Source of the DNA: Natronococcus sp. AD-5
Lineage (GTDB): Archaea > Halobacteriota > Halobacteria > Halobacteriales > Natrialbaceae
Length of the DNA: 64,000 bases
Direction: 5' to 3'
NCBI RefSeq assembly: GCF_030734285.1
Contig: NZ_CP132295.1
Location: 248,001 to 312,000, forward strand
The translations under genes were made by a program, and so were the position numbers. Every line of letters begins with the position of its first letter. Positions within the stretch are counted from its first letter, which is position 1. The notes under the pieces are model-generated. The model was not told the DNA's origin. It saw only the letters and a list, made by a program, of their open reading frames with translations, and made no database searches. Positions 27,131 to 35,818 of this stretch are shown here, piece by piece.

Positions 27131-27454
27131 ATGAATCTCCCATCGGATCTCGAGCTCATCCATCAACCGACTAGACTCCGAATCATGGGAGTTCTATACA
27201 AACACAGAGATGTCTCGTACACTCGTATCCGAGATCATCTGGATCTAACAGATGGGAATCTCGCCTCACATGCAGAAAAACTAGAGCAGGCAGGATATGT
27301 TGAGGATCGGCGCGCGTGGGCTCAAACTGGCTTCGAAACGCGCTACCGTATCACAAAAGCCGGAGTTATTGCATTCCAAGCGTACCTCCAAGAACTAAGC
27401 GGATTCATAGACGAACACGAAACGGAGCATCGATCAAACCGTGAAAGGTTGTAG
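27131..27454 (+). CDS. Winged-helix transcriptional regulator
   Basis: The 107-residue protein is a compact winged helix: LIHQPTRLRIMGVLYKHRDV, SYTRIRDHLDLTDGNLASHA and EKLEQAGYVEDRRAW. The wing reads FETRYRITKAGVIAFQAYLQ. The build matches the small archaeal regulators of the MarR/ArsR-like HTH_27 type. It directly follows the membrane protein gene, with only one base between stop and ATG, so they were co-transcribed. It probably regulated its own operon. The frame is intact. Confidence 0.75.
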   Translation: MNLPSDLELIHQPTRLRIMGVLYKHRDVSYTRIRDHLDLTDGNLASHAEKLEQAGYVEDRRAWAQTGFETRYRITKAGVIAFQAYLQELSGFIDEHETEHRSNRERL

Positions 27455-27922
27455 TTGGGGCAACGGTTTCGGGGTGTGTTCCAATCGTCACCGATGCTAT
27501 ACTGCATAGTGGCGTCTTATTTGACGGTGTGCCACGATCTCACGCCGAGATCGCCCCGTATACCGGTGTGTCAAATATCGGTACTGATTCGGTAACTGTT
27601 CCTGAAGAAGGCCAGTACGAGATAACTGGGAAGTCCGTTACAACCAGTGAGATTCGGAACTGCTTGTTTTGATTGGATTGATTCTTGGAGTGTCGGGTGA
27701 CCTTTGCGCTTTCCTCTGGTCTATCTAGGTGATTGTAGAGGCAGTATTCAAAGAATAGTTACCGGGCCTTAGACGATTTCACCACCTCTCTCGATCTGTC
27801 ACTTTCGGAGAGCACGCTACTTGGAATTGCAGCAAATCTTTTTCTTTGCCGGTCGTGCTCCGAAGGTCGGCGAAGCGCTTCTCGGTGGCGCGACTGTGAT
27901 CAATCGGAACGAGTAACGAAAA
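27455..27922. other. Gap with a short orphan reading frame
   Basis: No complete gene is visible. A plus-strand stretch to about 27672 reads VPIVTDAILHSGVLFDGVPR, SHAEIAPYTGVSNIGTDSVT, VPEEGQYEITGKSVTTSEIR with haloarchaeal composition but no start codon. It may be the remnant of a secreted protein. The rest shows nothing I can support. Confidence 0.35.
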
Positions 27923-28531
27923 TTGGGTCTCGGTGGCGGAAAGGACGACCTTTTGTCGACCATCGCGAACGAGCTCGCCCAGCGGATCGACCGGGCCGGG
28001 AAGCCTGCGGTAATCCTCTACCTCGCTGACTTCGATCCGAAAGGTTACGATATGCCGGCGAACACGGCGGGGAAACTCGCCTGGCTGCGCCAACGCGGCG
28101 ATCTCGAGGAACACGTCTTTGTCGAGCGCCTCGCGGTGACGAAAGACCAGATCGACGCGCTTGACCTTCCGCGGAAGCCGATCGAAGAGAGCACCGCGCA
28201 GGGGACCGGCGGCGTCGCGTACAATCGCCGGATCACCGAGTGGGAAGAAGCTCACGGCGCCGGCGCGACCGAGTTGAACGCGTTCGAGCAGCACCCAGAG
28301 GGGTTCCGCCGGATCGTTCGCGACGCGTTCGAGCGCCTACGCGGCATGATGGACGGGGAGTCGGCACTCGGCGAGTGACAGCAGATCGTCCAGGACGAGA
28401 TCGGCGAGACCGAGTTCCCGATCGCGACGGTTCCCGACGGCGAGGTAGCGCTGCCGGAGGATCCGATCTACGACTCGAGTCGGCCCTACGGCCGGAACAA
28501 GGCTCGGATCGACCGTTATCGAAAACAGTGA
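27923..28531 (+). pseudogene. Toprim-domain (topoisomerase VI A / Spo11-like) protein fragment with stop
   Basis: The frame reads ELAQRIDRAGKPAVILYLAD, FDPKGYDMPANTAGKLAWLR and EEHVFVERLAVTKDQIDALD. It carries on through RKPIEESTAQGTG and HPEGFRRIVRDAFERLRGMM to a TGA at 28376-28378, and then QQIVQDEIGETEFPIATVPD. The hydrophobic strand with LADFDPKGYDM is a Toprim-like metal motif (DxD/E), and the placement of GLGGGKDD before it is compatible with a Spo11/Topo VI A-type fold. The start is missing, and the TGA probably replaced TGG. It was likely a plasmid or provirus protein. Confidence 0.5.
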
Positions 28532-28601
28532 TCGGCAATGTCTATCCAGTTAGTAGTTATGACGGGTAAAATGAACCCTACCGAAGATTCACGTGACGTT
28601 T

Positions 28602-29114
28602 CTAGTCATCACCGCTATTATCACTATTTTCACCCGTGTCATCCTCGTTTTCTTCCTCGTCACGTTCACTATTATCGGGATCAGCGGTTTCCTCCCCACC
28701 GTTCTGATCGCCGTCTACTTCTTCCACATTAACGTCCTTGCCCGCGATGCCGCTCTCCGAAATTACGGGTTTCAAATTGTAGTCGTTCTCCTTTCCGCGT
28801 TTGACTACATTGATGTCGAACACGAAGTCGACAGGGTCGTCAGCCCGGATCTCGAAGGGGCGTGTGATCTGTAGTTTTTCGCTGGGTATTTTCACAGTTG
28901 CCTGTTCGCCGTTAACGATCCCCTCCACGTCCGCAGCGTGGAGCTCTATCTTCTCGTAGGTACCCGGCGACAGTTCGCCTTCGAAGGCAGACACCGCTTT
29001 GTCGCCAATCACCTCTGTGAGATCTACCGTCGTGCCCTCAAGGTCAAGACTGTAGAATCCACGCCTTCGCTCGATCCCGTCGTCCGTGGATTTTCCCAGA
29101 GTTATCGACTTCAC
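28602..29114 (-). pseudogene. DUF4382 domain protein, 5'-truncated
   Basis: The product matches DUF4382 with TVDLTEVIGDKAVSAFEGEL, SPGTYEKIELHAADVEGIVN, GEQATVKIPSEKLQITRPFE and DFVFDINVVKRGKENDYNLK followed by PVISESG. A long acidic tail rich in D, E, N and G follows, as in secreted haloarchaeal members. Family members start with a lipobox or signal peptide, and here the frame upstream of the GTG at 29114 soon reaches a stop (about 29142), with no signal peptide. I therefore treat it as a truncated gene, though a new short start is possible. DUF4382 proteins are cell-envelope proteins of unknown role. Confidence 0.6.
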
Positions 29115-29362
29115 TCCCGCCTTCAGGATGAGATTCTCGCCTCACAAAAAGATAGTATTTTCGAGCAGTTGGCTATCGAAATAGTATCTGCCGCCGATCG
29201 CATACGGACGCAATGTTAGTGGCGTCATCTTTCACCCTGATGGGTTGGCTCGTTGCGGAAGGGATAGTTGACTATAGATAAACGGAAAGTATCACACCAA
29301 TATTTTGTGGTACATTGATGTATTATAAATTGGTATTATATTGCTATTCATCTACGAGATGA

Positions 29363-31033
29363 ATGTCAGATACTAACATCGATTCAAACAACGAATCAGT
29401 ACTGAACAGTACAAACACGCTGTCTGCAACTCGACGACAGATACTCACTTTTTTGGGAGGTCTTAGCGGTGCTGGAACGACGACAGCACAGACCGCCCGA
29501 GACGTGGGTTCCCCGGAAGAGGCCGCGACCGGCGCCAACGCAACGCAGTCAGTGGGGACCGTTACGCTCGTCCACGACACGCACTTCCACGGGCGGTTCG
29601 AAGATGCCTTTGACCAGGCGCAGAACGTCGCTACTTATTTCGGGATCCACGAGGCGATCGCGGACCGACGGGAGAACGTCCTCCGGCTCGGCAACGGTGA
29701 CGACCTCGCCTCCTCGGTGCTGTCGGCGGTCTTCGACGGGAGACACATGGTCGACGCGCTGAACGCCGGCGGGCTCGACTACGACACCTTCGGCAACCAC
29801 GACTTCGACATGGAACCGGAGATTCTCCGCAAGCGTGTCGCCGACAGCGAGTTCACGTGGGTGAGCGCGAACGTCCGCGAGAAGGCATCCAGCGATGTGT
29901 TCGCAGCCGAGGCGGGCGCAGCCCGCTACGCGATCGAGGAGGTCGGCGGGGTCGCCGTGGGGATCACCGGGGTGATCACCGTGGAGGCGTCCGAGATCAC
30001 CTCGATCGGCGAGGACACGCGGGTCCTCAACCCCGCGAAGACGCTCGCGGAAGTGGTCCCTGAGATGCGCGAGGAGGGCGCTGACGCGATCGTCGTCCTC
30101 TCGCACGTCGCGGGGTCGGAGGCACGATCCGTGGCCGAGGCGGTCAACGGGATTGACGTGATCGTCGGCGACCACGCGGCGGAGGTCCTCGACGAACCCG
30201 AGGTTGTGAACGACACGCTGCTCTCCTTCGTCGGTGACGAGTTCGAGTACGTCAGCGAGCTGGCACTCTGCGTTGGCGAGGACGGAATCACGGATCACGA
30301 GTTCACCCGCCACGAGACCGCCGCGCTGGCGGAGGTGGAGGCGATCGAACCTCATCCCGACGTTCAGGCGGTGCGCGAGGAGTATGAGACGAAGTTGGAG
30401 GCGGAGATCGATGAAGTAATCGGCGAGACCGAGATAGCCCTGGACACCCGCCGCGAGACTATCCGGACCCGCGAGTCGAACCTCGGCAACTTCGTCGCCG
30501 ACGCGATGCGCGACGAGACCGGCGCGGACTTGGCACTGATGAACGGAGGCGGCATCCGCTCGGACACCTTGTACGGGCCCGGCGAGATTACCAATCGGAC
30601 AGTGGTTGACATCCTGCCGTTTCCGAACCACGTTGTGATACTGGAGGTGACCGGTGAGATCCTCCGAGTCGCCCTGGAGAACGGCGTGAGCCAGATCGAG
30701 GATCTGTCTGGGCGGTTCCCGCAGGTGAGCGGCTTCAGCTATACGTTCGATCCCGACGCCCCTGTCGGCGAGCGCGTGAGAGAGGTCTGCATTCGCGGCG
30801 ACCCGGTCGATCCGTCGGCGACGTACACACTGGCGACAAACGACTTTGTCGCCGGCGGCGGCGACGGCTACGAGATGCTCGCAGACGCGACGGTATTGCT
30901 CTACTCCGACGCCGGGCCGCTGCTCTCGACGCTGGTGATCACAACTATCGAGGCCGAGTCACCGATCGCTCCCGAGATCGAAGGCCGGATCATGCGCCTC
31001 GACGCGGCCGCAGTGATGTCCGCGGCCGACTGA
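29363..31033 (+). CDS. 5'-nucleotidase / cyclic phosphodiesterase family protein
   Basis: The 556-residue protein has a Tat-like signal (ATRRQILTFLGGLSGAGTTT) and then the metallophosphatase domain: TLVHDTHFHGRFEDA, LRLGNGDDLAS and DTFGNHDFDM, with VVLSHVAGSEA and IVGDHAAE after it. The C-terminal nucleotidase domain reads ESNLGNFVADAMRDETGADL, MNGGGIRSDTLYGPGEIT and TNDFVAGGGDGYEM. Members hydrolyse 5'-nucleotides, 2',3'-cyclic nucleotides or UDP-sugars outside the cell. Length and domains are complete. The gene is GC-richer than its neighbours and intact. It is monocistronic. Confidence 0.88.
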   Translation: MSDTNIDSNNESVLNSTNTLSATRRQILTFLGGLSGAGTTTAQTARDVGSPEEAATGANATQSVGTVTLVHDTHFHGRFEDAFDQAQNVATYFGIHEAIADRRENVLRLGNGDDLASSVLSAVFDGRHMVDALNAGGLDYDTFGNHDFDMEPEILRKRVADSEFTWVSANVREKASSDVFAAEAGAARYAIEEVGGVAVGITGVITVEASEITSIGEDTRVLNPAKTLAEVVPEMREEGADAIVVLSHVAGSEARSVAEAVNGIDVIVGDHAAEVLDEPEVVNDTLLSFVGDEFEYVSELALCVGEDGITDHEFTRHETAALAEVEAIEPHPDVQAVREEYETKLEAEIDEVIGETEIALDTRRETIRTRESNLGNFVADAMRDETGADLALMNGGGIRSDTLYGPGEITNRTVVDILPFPNHVVILEVTGEILRVALENGVSQIEDLSGRFPQVSGFSYTFDPDAPVGERVREVCIRGDPVDPSATYTLATNDFVAGGGDGYEMLADATVLLYSDAGPLLSTLVITTIEAESPIAPEIEGRIMRLDAAAVMSAAD

Positions 31034-31123
31034 CCGGGCTCCGGTATATACAGCTCGGATCTTCACACCCCCGGTTCCGATCCACTCAACACGGCGGATC
31101 ACGATTCCGCCCGTTACTCACCG

Positions 31124-31400
31124 ATGACGCCAGACGACCTCCCCAAGACGAGCTGCTCGCCTGGATCGAACAGGGACTCGACCTGCTGTTCATAATGGAA
31201 ATCGTCCAGGAGAACGTGGACGTCGAAAGTGTTTCTAGCGGGACCTCCTTCGTCGAAACCGTACGGTACGCTGTGCGAGGGCTGAAGATTGGAAATCTCT
31301 GATTTGGTGCCATCGACGAAGGCCGGGCGAGCGTCAGAGAATGGTTTGAACAGTTTGTACTTACTATAATACACAGCGACCGCACCAGTCACTCAATGAA
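31124..31400 (+). pseudogene. Degraded ORF, unknown
   Basis: From an ATG at 31124 the sequence reads MTPDDLPK, then after a one-base shift DELLAWIEQGLDLLFIMEIV, QENVDVESVSSGTSFVETVR and YAVRGLKIGNL. A TGA at 31300-31302 follows, then FGAIDEGRASVREWFEQFVL. The composition looks coding, but two defects are present. The family is not recognised. Confidence 0.4.
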
Positions 31401-31461
31401 CAGACGTCAGCAGCGGTGCTAAACTGGACAGTGCTATCAAGACGATATCGAACTATTATTG

Positions 31462-31868
31462 TCACTTCAACTCAAGAGACCATTTGCTATCGGCTATCAC
31501 AATAATATAGCCGATCCCACTGTATTGGAATGTTGTTTGGCCAGTATAATGTCCAATTTCGTTGAAGATGAATTCGTTGAACTGACCTTCAGGTGGGAGC
31601 AGAGATACCTGAAAGTTGTGATCTCCATTATGTGAGCATATTGCGGTATGTGACCCGCTGAACTCGAACGGCCCGAACACTCGCAGCTTCGTATCCTGGA
31701 GGGACTGTGGCAGTTTGTCTCCATCAGTGATACGCGGCTGTCGGACCTCAAGCCACCAGTTGCCGTCGGCTTTAACCTTGAGTTGATGAGTTCCAACTTC
31801 AAGAAGACTGGCGCTTTCGCCTTTATACTCGCCGATTTCGTTCACGAATAACTCACTACTTCACCGAC
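31462..31868 (-). pseudogene. Tandem beta-domain protein, 5'-truncated
   Basis: The fragment contains one and a half units of a repeated beta-rich domain. ELFVNEIGEYKGESA and EFIFNEIGHYTGQTTF are equivalent, as are KVKADGNWWLEVRQPR and VIADSKWSLELK. The unit GPFEFSGSHTAICSHNGDHN lies between them. Proteins built of this repeat occur in haloarchaea and bacteria and are probably extracellular, but their role is unknown. The N-terminal part is missing: the frame joins the integrase fragment at about 31863-31870. Confidence 0.6.
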
Positions 31869-32519
31869 GCCACGCCTCGCCCCGTGGGGTTTCAGATGGT
31901 CGCCGTCGACGTCGATTTCGGCATCATCACACAGCCGTTTCAGGACCGATCGGCCGTCGTTCGTCGAAAGCGGCGGCGGGACCGCACCGTATTGCCGCTG
32001 TAATTCGAGGGGTTGACCCTCGGATGGATCCACGTCGTCTGGGAGATTACTGTATAGCGACGGCGCGTGACTCGCCACGAACATCGGCCACTCTGGGGAC
32101 GTCGGCTCGAGGGCTCGTTCGAGCCGTTCGATCGGTCGGTGTGCTTGTGGCGGGAGTTGTGCTTCCTCGCGCTGCTGGTTCTTTCCGAGTACAATTAGCT
32201 GGTTATTCTCGAGGTCGACGTCCTTCCATCGCAGTCCGTTCCGACGGACGTCGCGTGGATCGCTCAGCACTTCGCCGCCGCGAACCCCGGAGTACGCCAG
32301 GACATATACGAGCGCGCGGTCGCGAAGTTCCTCGAGTGCGTCGAATCCTTTCTCGTCGACAGCCTCTTGAGCTCGACGGTCGGCGTACTGAACCAGGGCC
32401 CTCCGATCCTCGACAGACCAGAACTGTTGGTCACCGCTCTTTTGCTTCGGTCGCGGCGACAGCTCGTCGAGCGCGATTTCTTTCTGTGCCGGGTTCTCCT
32501 CGAGGTAAGAGCCCCGGAA
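31842..32519 (-). pseudogene. Tyrosine recombinase (XerC/D-type integrase) fragment
   Basis: The frame reads FRGSYLEENPAQKEIALDEL, DQQFWSVEDRRALVQYADRR and ALEELRDRALVYVLAYSGVR. GGEVLSDPRDVRRNGLRWKD, VDLENNQLIVLGKNQQ and LKPHGARRGVGE follow. The first catalytic Arg (YSGVRGGE) and the HxxR box (HGARRG) are present. The frame then ends before the last His and the nucleophile Tyr, at the junction with the beta-domain gene. Upstream a TGA at 32520-32522 probably replaced a Trp. The fragment is inactive. It shows that an integrative element or plasmid contributed to this region. Confidence 0.75.
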
Positions 32520-32536
32520 TCAGTGGTGACCATCTG

Positions 32537-32894
32537 GTCGGATGACCGTACAGTGACGATTCCCTATAAATTCACTGTGCATTATTTTGGAACAAACGCA
32601 GTTAATTTGATAGATTTCTCCTCTGTATCTTGCACGGCGCTCCTGACCATATTCTGGTAGAACATTCGGACAATCTGAACAGAAGGCGCGAACGTGGCCC
32701 AGGTTGAGAGTTAATCTGCGAGGGTAGTAATCGGTAAGTACAGGTCAAGTAGGTAACGGAACGGCACTTGATCTCCGCGGTAGCTGTCAAAAACCGCGTG
32801 CTGAATACAGAGGATGTAGTCAGCATGTGATTTCTAGTAGCTTCTGAGTATGTCGACAGAGCCGGAATTTCGAATTTTAAGCGGCGTAGTTCTA
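32537..32894. other. Intergenic, with repeat copy C
   Basis: No gene is visible. The stretch includes the dispersed repeat at 32737-32826. CATTATTTTGGAACAAACGC at about 32579-32598 resembles promoter sequence near 8365-8400, but only weakly. Confidence 0.4.
32737..32826 (+). repeat. Dispersed ~90-bp repeat, copy C
   Basis: It aligns end to end with copy A (1161-1251): AGTACAGGTCAAG, AGGTAACGGA, GTAGCTGTCAA, CGCGTGCTGAATA and GTCAGCATG are shared. It lies between the integrase fragment and the RNase HI gene. Confidence 0.7.
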
Positions 32895-33644
32895 CTATCC
32901 AGGTCCGAAGGCCGCGATATCGGCTCCCACTGTCGCCAGTGCGTCGGCGGGGTTCGGGTCGCTGTCGGCCAGATGCGTGTACTGGTGTTCCGGGATGCTC
33001 GACAGTGCCGCCGTGACGGCCTCGCTGTATGTCTCGACGCCCGGTTCCGTTGGATCATTGCCGCCCCAAACGTCTCGGATGACCGTCATCGAATCGATGC
33101 GCACTTCCAGCCTGCGTGGCTCGTAGCGAGCCAACAGTTCGGAGAGTCCGAGCTGGAGGGCGACGTATTCGGCGGTGTTGTTCCCCGTCCGGGAACCGAC
33201 GGGTCGGCCGAGACGGGCGAGTTGGTCCCCTGCAGCGTCCGTGATGACAGCGCCCGCACCTGCGGGACCGGGGTTACCGCGTGAACTGCCGTCGACGTAG
33301 AGGACGAACGTGTCGCTCGTCGGCTCGGGGACGGATGGTTGGGCGGACCCCGAGGTCCTTTCGAGCGCGCGACGCAACTCGGCCGGGGTGGTCGCAGGGC
33401 CGAATAGACCGCCGTAGCCGGGGACAGCGTCGTCGATAGCGTCGGTGGCGGCCGCCACCTCGTAGCCGACGCCCGCGAGTACCTCGTCGACGAGCGTGGC
33501 GAGCGGCGAGAGGTGTTCGGTCGGGAGGGGGTCGTCGGTCACGCCAGTTGCCCCCTCGGGCTTCGATTCCAGGCCCTCACACCCTCGCTCCCGGATGATC
33601 TCGTTGGCTGATCGCACCACTGCATACAGGTCCTCGGTGGTCAA
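32895..33644 (-). CDS. rnhA: Ribonuclease HI family protein
   Basis: The 249-residue protein has an RNase H domain in its C-terminal half. LYVDGSSRGNPGPAGAGAVI carries the first catalytic Asp, NNTAEYVALQLGLSELLARY the Glu, RLEVRIDSMTVIRDVWGG the second Asp, and HLADSDPNPADALA the last acidic position. The roughly 115-residue N-terminal part (YAVVRSANEIIRERGCEGLE, LATLVDEVLAGVGYEVAA) is a haloarchaeal extension of unknown role. RNase HI cuts RNA in RNA-DNA hybrids. The frame is complete and the catalytic residues are present. It is a single-gene unit. Confidence 0.85.
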   Translation of the reverse strand: MTTEDLYAVVRSANEIIRERGCEGLESKPEGATGVTDDPLPTEHLSPLATLVDEVLAGVGYEVAAATDAIDDAVPGYGGLFGPATTPAELRRALERTSGSAQPSVPEPTSDTFVLYVDGSSRGNPGPAGAGAVITDAAGDQLARLGRPVGSRTGNNTAEYVALQLGLSELLARYEPRRLEVRIDSMTVIRDVWGGNDPTEPGVETYSEAVTAALSSIPEHQYTHLADSDPNPADALATVGADIAAFGPG

Positions 33645-33854
33645 GCGGGATAATCTCTTCAGGTGGCACCGGTGGCAGGCCGTTTTGAATCAACTGGCCC
33701 CTTAAGATCCCCGGTGGCTAACACAAACGGCCTGCTAAACATAGAGCGTGTCTCCGTCACCAGTGTCCTGATAGCTACTCGAAAGACAGATTATAACTGC
33801 ATACACATCACGTTCTCCCTACCAGCTGTCGGAGATTGGATTTTCGAGGTCTGA

Positions 33855-34184
33855 TTATTCGAGGACCTCTGGGCGGAATTCGGGTGTAACGATTAGATTC
33901 GTGTATTCGCAGGTATCGTGTCGGATCGGTACAACATCTTGGTAAGTTTCATCGTTATACCACTCGTTCGCAGCTTCAACGGTCGGGAACTCTACGACGA
34001 AAGTTCCAGTGGGGTCCCACTCGCCTTCTCTCACGTCCGGCTCGAACGAACCAACCAGAACTTCGCCATCGTGGGCCCCTATCGTTTCCGCGGTAGTAGG
34101 AAGGTACTCATCCGCGAACCGATCCATGTCGGTTATCTTATCGACAGCAATTACGTATCCCCGCCTGTTCGAGTCAGTAGTCAT
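33855..34184 (-). CDS. DUF1330 family protein
   Basis: The 109-residue product has the dimeric alpha/beta (ferredoxin-like) pattern of DUF1330. RRGYVIAVDKITDMDRFADE, YLPTTAETIGAHDGEVLVGS and WDPTGTFVVEFPTVEAANEW carry the core, then YNDETYQDVVPIRHDT. Members are small cytoplasmic proteins of unknown enzymatic role. The start ATG is followed by TTDSNRR, a common haloarchaeal N-terminus. The frame is intact. No operon partner is seen. Confidence 0.8.
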   Translation of the reverse strand: MTTDSNRRGYVIAVDKITDMDRFADEYLPTTAETIGAHDGEVLVGSFEPDVREGEWDPTGTFVVEFPTVEAANEWYNDETYQDVVPIRHDTCEYTNLIVTPEFRPEVLE

Positions 34185-34240
34185 TTGTTTTCCTCCGCCG
34201 ATCTCAACCGGGCTATCGCTGATGTGAGACGGCTACTAGT

Positions 34241-34381
34241 ATGCCACCGAGCAACGCGATAAGCGTAGCGGGTAAGCAGGTCTCCGTTAGAGACGACTCA
34301 TCGGGTGATCAGTCGCAGTGGCAGGAGTTCCGAGCCCTCGGACTCTCACCGCAACAGTTGGTGGAGAAAAATCCGCTGTAA
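34241..34381 (+). CDS. Possible small protein or gene fragment
   Basis: A 46-residue frame reads MPPSNAISVAGKQVSVRDDS, SGDQSQWQEFRALGLSPQQL and VEKNPL. The composition is haloarchaeal, but there is no family match I know. It may be the tail of a lost gene. The call rests on codon composition alone. Confidence 0.25.
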   Translation: MPPSNAISVAGKQVSVRDDSSGDQSQWQEFRALGLSPQQLVEKNPL

Positions 34382-34482
34382 TATGAGTGCGTTGCACTGA
34401 GCGATTCGGCTCGCTCATCGAAGACGGGCTGTGCTGCACACGCGCTATCTATCCAGCAACGCTCGAGCGTTCTATCTGAATC

Positions 34483-34527
34483 CCGTCACAAATGGCGTAC
34501 GTGATAGAGAGGGTGTATTCAGTATGG
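34483..34527 (+). repeat. Dispersed repeat, right-end fragment (copy D)
   Basis: GAGAGGGTGTATTCAGTATGG matches the right end of copy A (AAAGGGTGTATTCAGCATGG). The left two thirds of the repeat are missing. Confidence 0.5.
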
Positions 34528-34667
34528 AAGCAATTTTTAGTTTTATAATTAATACCTGAAACCGATTCTCACTGTATGTGAGTACTGTCTGATTATACCA
34601 GCCACTGTCGTATCCTCTCAATTGATACCTGCAAACAGCTAATTCGATGGCTGGCGTCCGTTCAGCT

Positions 34668-34949
34668 ATGACAGCGGATACAGCGTCAGTGCAGGTCTGG
34701 CTGGTCGAACGAGCGGTTGCTGAAGATAAGCCGAATCTCATCGTACTCGTGTATGCCACGCCCGACGGTGAACGGTACGTCATGAAGGAGCGCGCAATCA
34801 CGGGCTATTCGGAGAGCCATCTCACAACGGCTGCGGTTGCGGTTAACCCAGACGAGCTCGACGCGGTCGATGATGAAATTTTGCGGAACCAGTACGCTGC
34901 CGAAGCGACGCGGATGGCGACCGTCCACGACCCAGACGATCCGATTTAA
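34668..34949 (+). CDS. Small conserved haloarchaeal protein, unknown function
   Basis: The 93-residue product reads MTADTASVQVWLVERAVAED, KPNLIVLVYATPDGERYVMK, ERAITGYSESHLTTAAVAVN and ends RMATVHDPDDPI. The pattern VQVWLVER...LVYATPDGERY recurs in small haloarchaeal proteins I recall without a known function. It looks like a single alpha/beta domain. An in-frame ATG seven codons upstream (34647) is possible, but MTADTASVQ is the typical start. The frame is intact. Confidence 0.6.
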   Translation: MTADTASVQVWLVERAVAEDKPNLIVLVYATPDGERYVMKERAITGYSESHLTTAAVAVNPDELDAVDDEILRNQYAAEATRMATVHDPDDPI

Positions 34950-35131
34950 CCACCACCTCGCCGGCAATAGCGCCGGTACGTATAGCTGCGAACGAAGCGC
35001 TGGGGCAGTGTCAATAGCAGGAAATCTCGCAGCGCAGACGGACGCTAGCCTCGGTGGCTTTCGCTGATCTTCTTTCGGACACGGGCGAGGAGCGCCGTGA
35101 GCCTTTTCGTGCCTGGAACCGTACAAAAAGT

Positions 35132-35818
35132 ATGTGTGGCCGCACCTCGCTGTTCATTCCCCTACAGGAACTCGAAGACCGGTTCGACGCACGGGTCGTG
35201 ACAGACGGCGGGTACCAGCCGCGGTTCAACGTCGCGCCCGGAGATCCGCTCGAAGTCATCACGAACGAGGATACCGACGCGATCGACCAGTACACGTGGG
35301 GACTGGTCCCGCAGTGGATGGACGCGCCGGACGAAGGCTTCATCAACGCCCGGTCGGAAACTGCCCGCGAGAAGCCGGCGTTCCGACATGCGTGGGCGAA
35401 GCGGCCGTGTCTCGTGTTGACCTCCGGCTTCTACGAGTGGCAAAAACAGAATGGCGGTCCGAAGCAACCGTATCGCATCTTCCGGGAAGATGATCCCGCG
35501 TTCGCGCTGGCCGGGCTCTGGGAAGAGTGGCGCGATGATGATGGCCACCGGTTGCGAACCGTGACTATACTCACAACCGACTCAAACGGTGTCGTGGATC
35601 CGATTCACGATCGGATGCCAGTCGTTCTCCCCCGGGAAGACGAATCTAGATGGCTCACAACCGGCATAGACGAACGCCGGGAGCTGTGCCGTCCCTATTC
35701 AGGCGATGATCTCGCAGCCTACCCGATCTCAACGGCCGTCAACAATCCATCAAACGAGGACGCCCGCGTCATTGAACCGCTCGAGACGAAACAGACGGAT
35801 TTCGAAGAGTTTGCGTGA
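35132..35818 (+). CDS. SRAP-domain protein (YedK/HMCES type)
   Basis: The roughly 228-residue protein is a complete SOS-response-associated peptidase (SRAP) domain. It starts MCGRTSLF, where Cys2 becomes the N-terminal catalytic residue after Met removal. FNVAPGDPLEV, FINARSETAREKPAF (Asn), LTSGFYEWQ (Glu) and DPIHDRMPVVL (His) follow. SRAP proteins crosslink to abasic sites in single-stranded DNA and protect them. The open frame extends upstream to 35054, but the Cys must be residue 2, which fixes the start at 35132. The frame is intact. No partner gene is seen. Confidence 0.9.
   Translation: MCGRTSLFIPLQELEDRFDARVVTDGGYQPRFNVAPGDPLEVITNEDTDAIDQYTWGLVPQWMDAPDEGFINARSETAREKPAFRHAWAKRPCLVLTSGFYEWQKQNGGPKQPYRIFREDDPAFALAGLWEEWRDDDGHRLRTVTILTTDSNGVVDPIHDRMPVVLPREDESRWLTTGIDERRELCRPYSGDDLAAYPISTAVNNPSNEDARVIEPLETKQTDFEEFA

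Larger units (their letters stand above)
34185..34667. other. Intergenic with a short ORF and repeat copy D
   Basis: The only coding candidate is the 46-codon ORF at 34241-34381, listed separately. Repeat copy D lies at 34483-34527. The remainder is AT-rich and holds nothing I can support. Confidence 0.45.

Noticed and set aside
7881-32522. Stop codon recoding (pyrrolysine, selenocysteine or suppressor tRNA) to explain the many in-frame stops
   Set aside because: TAA, TAG and TGA are all used, frameshifts occur in the same region, and no stem-loop or tRNA signal was seen. Decay is simpler.
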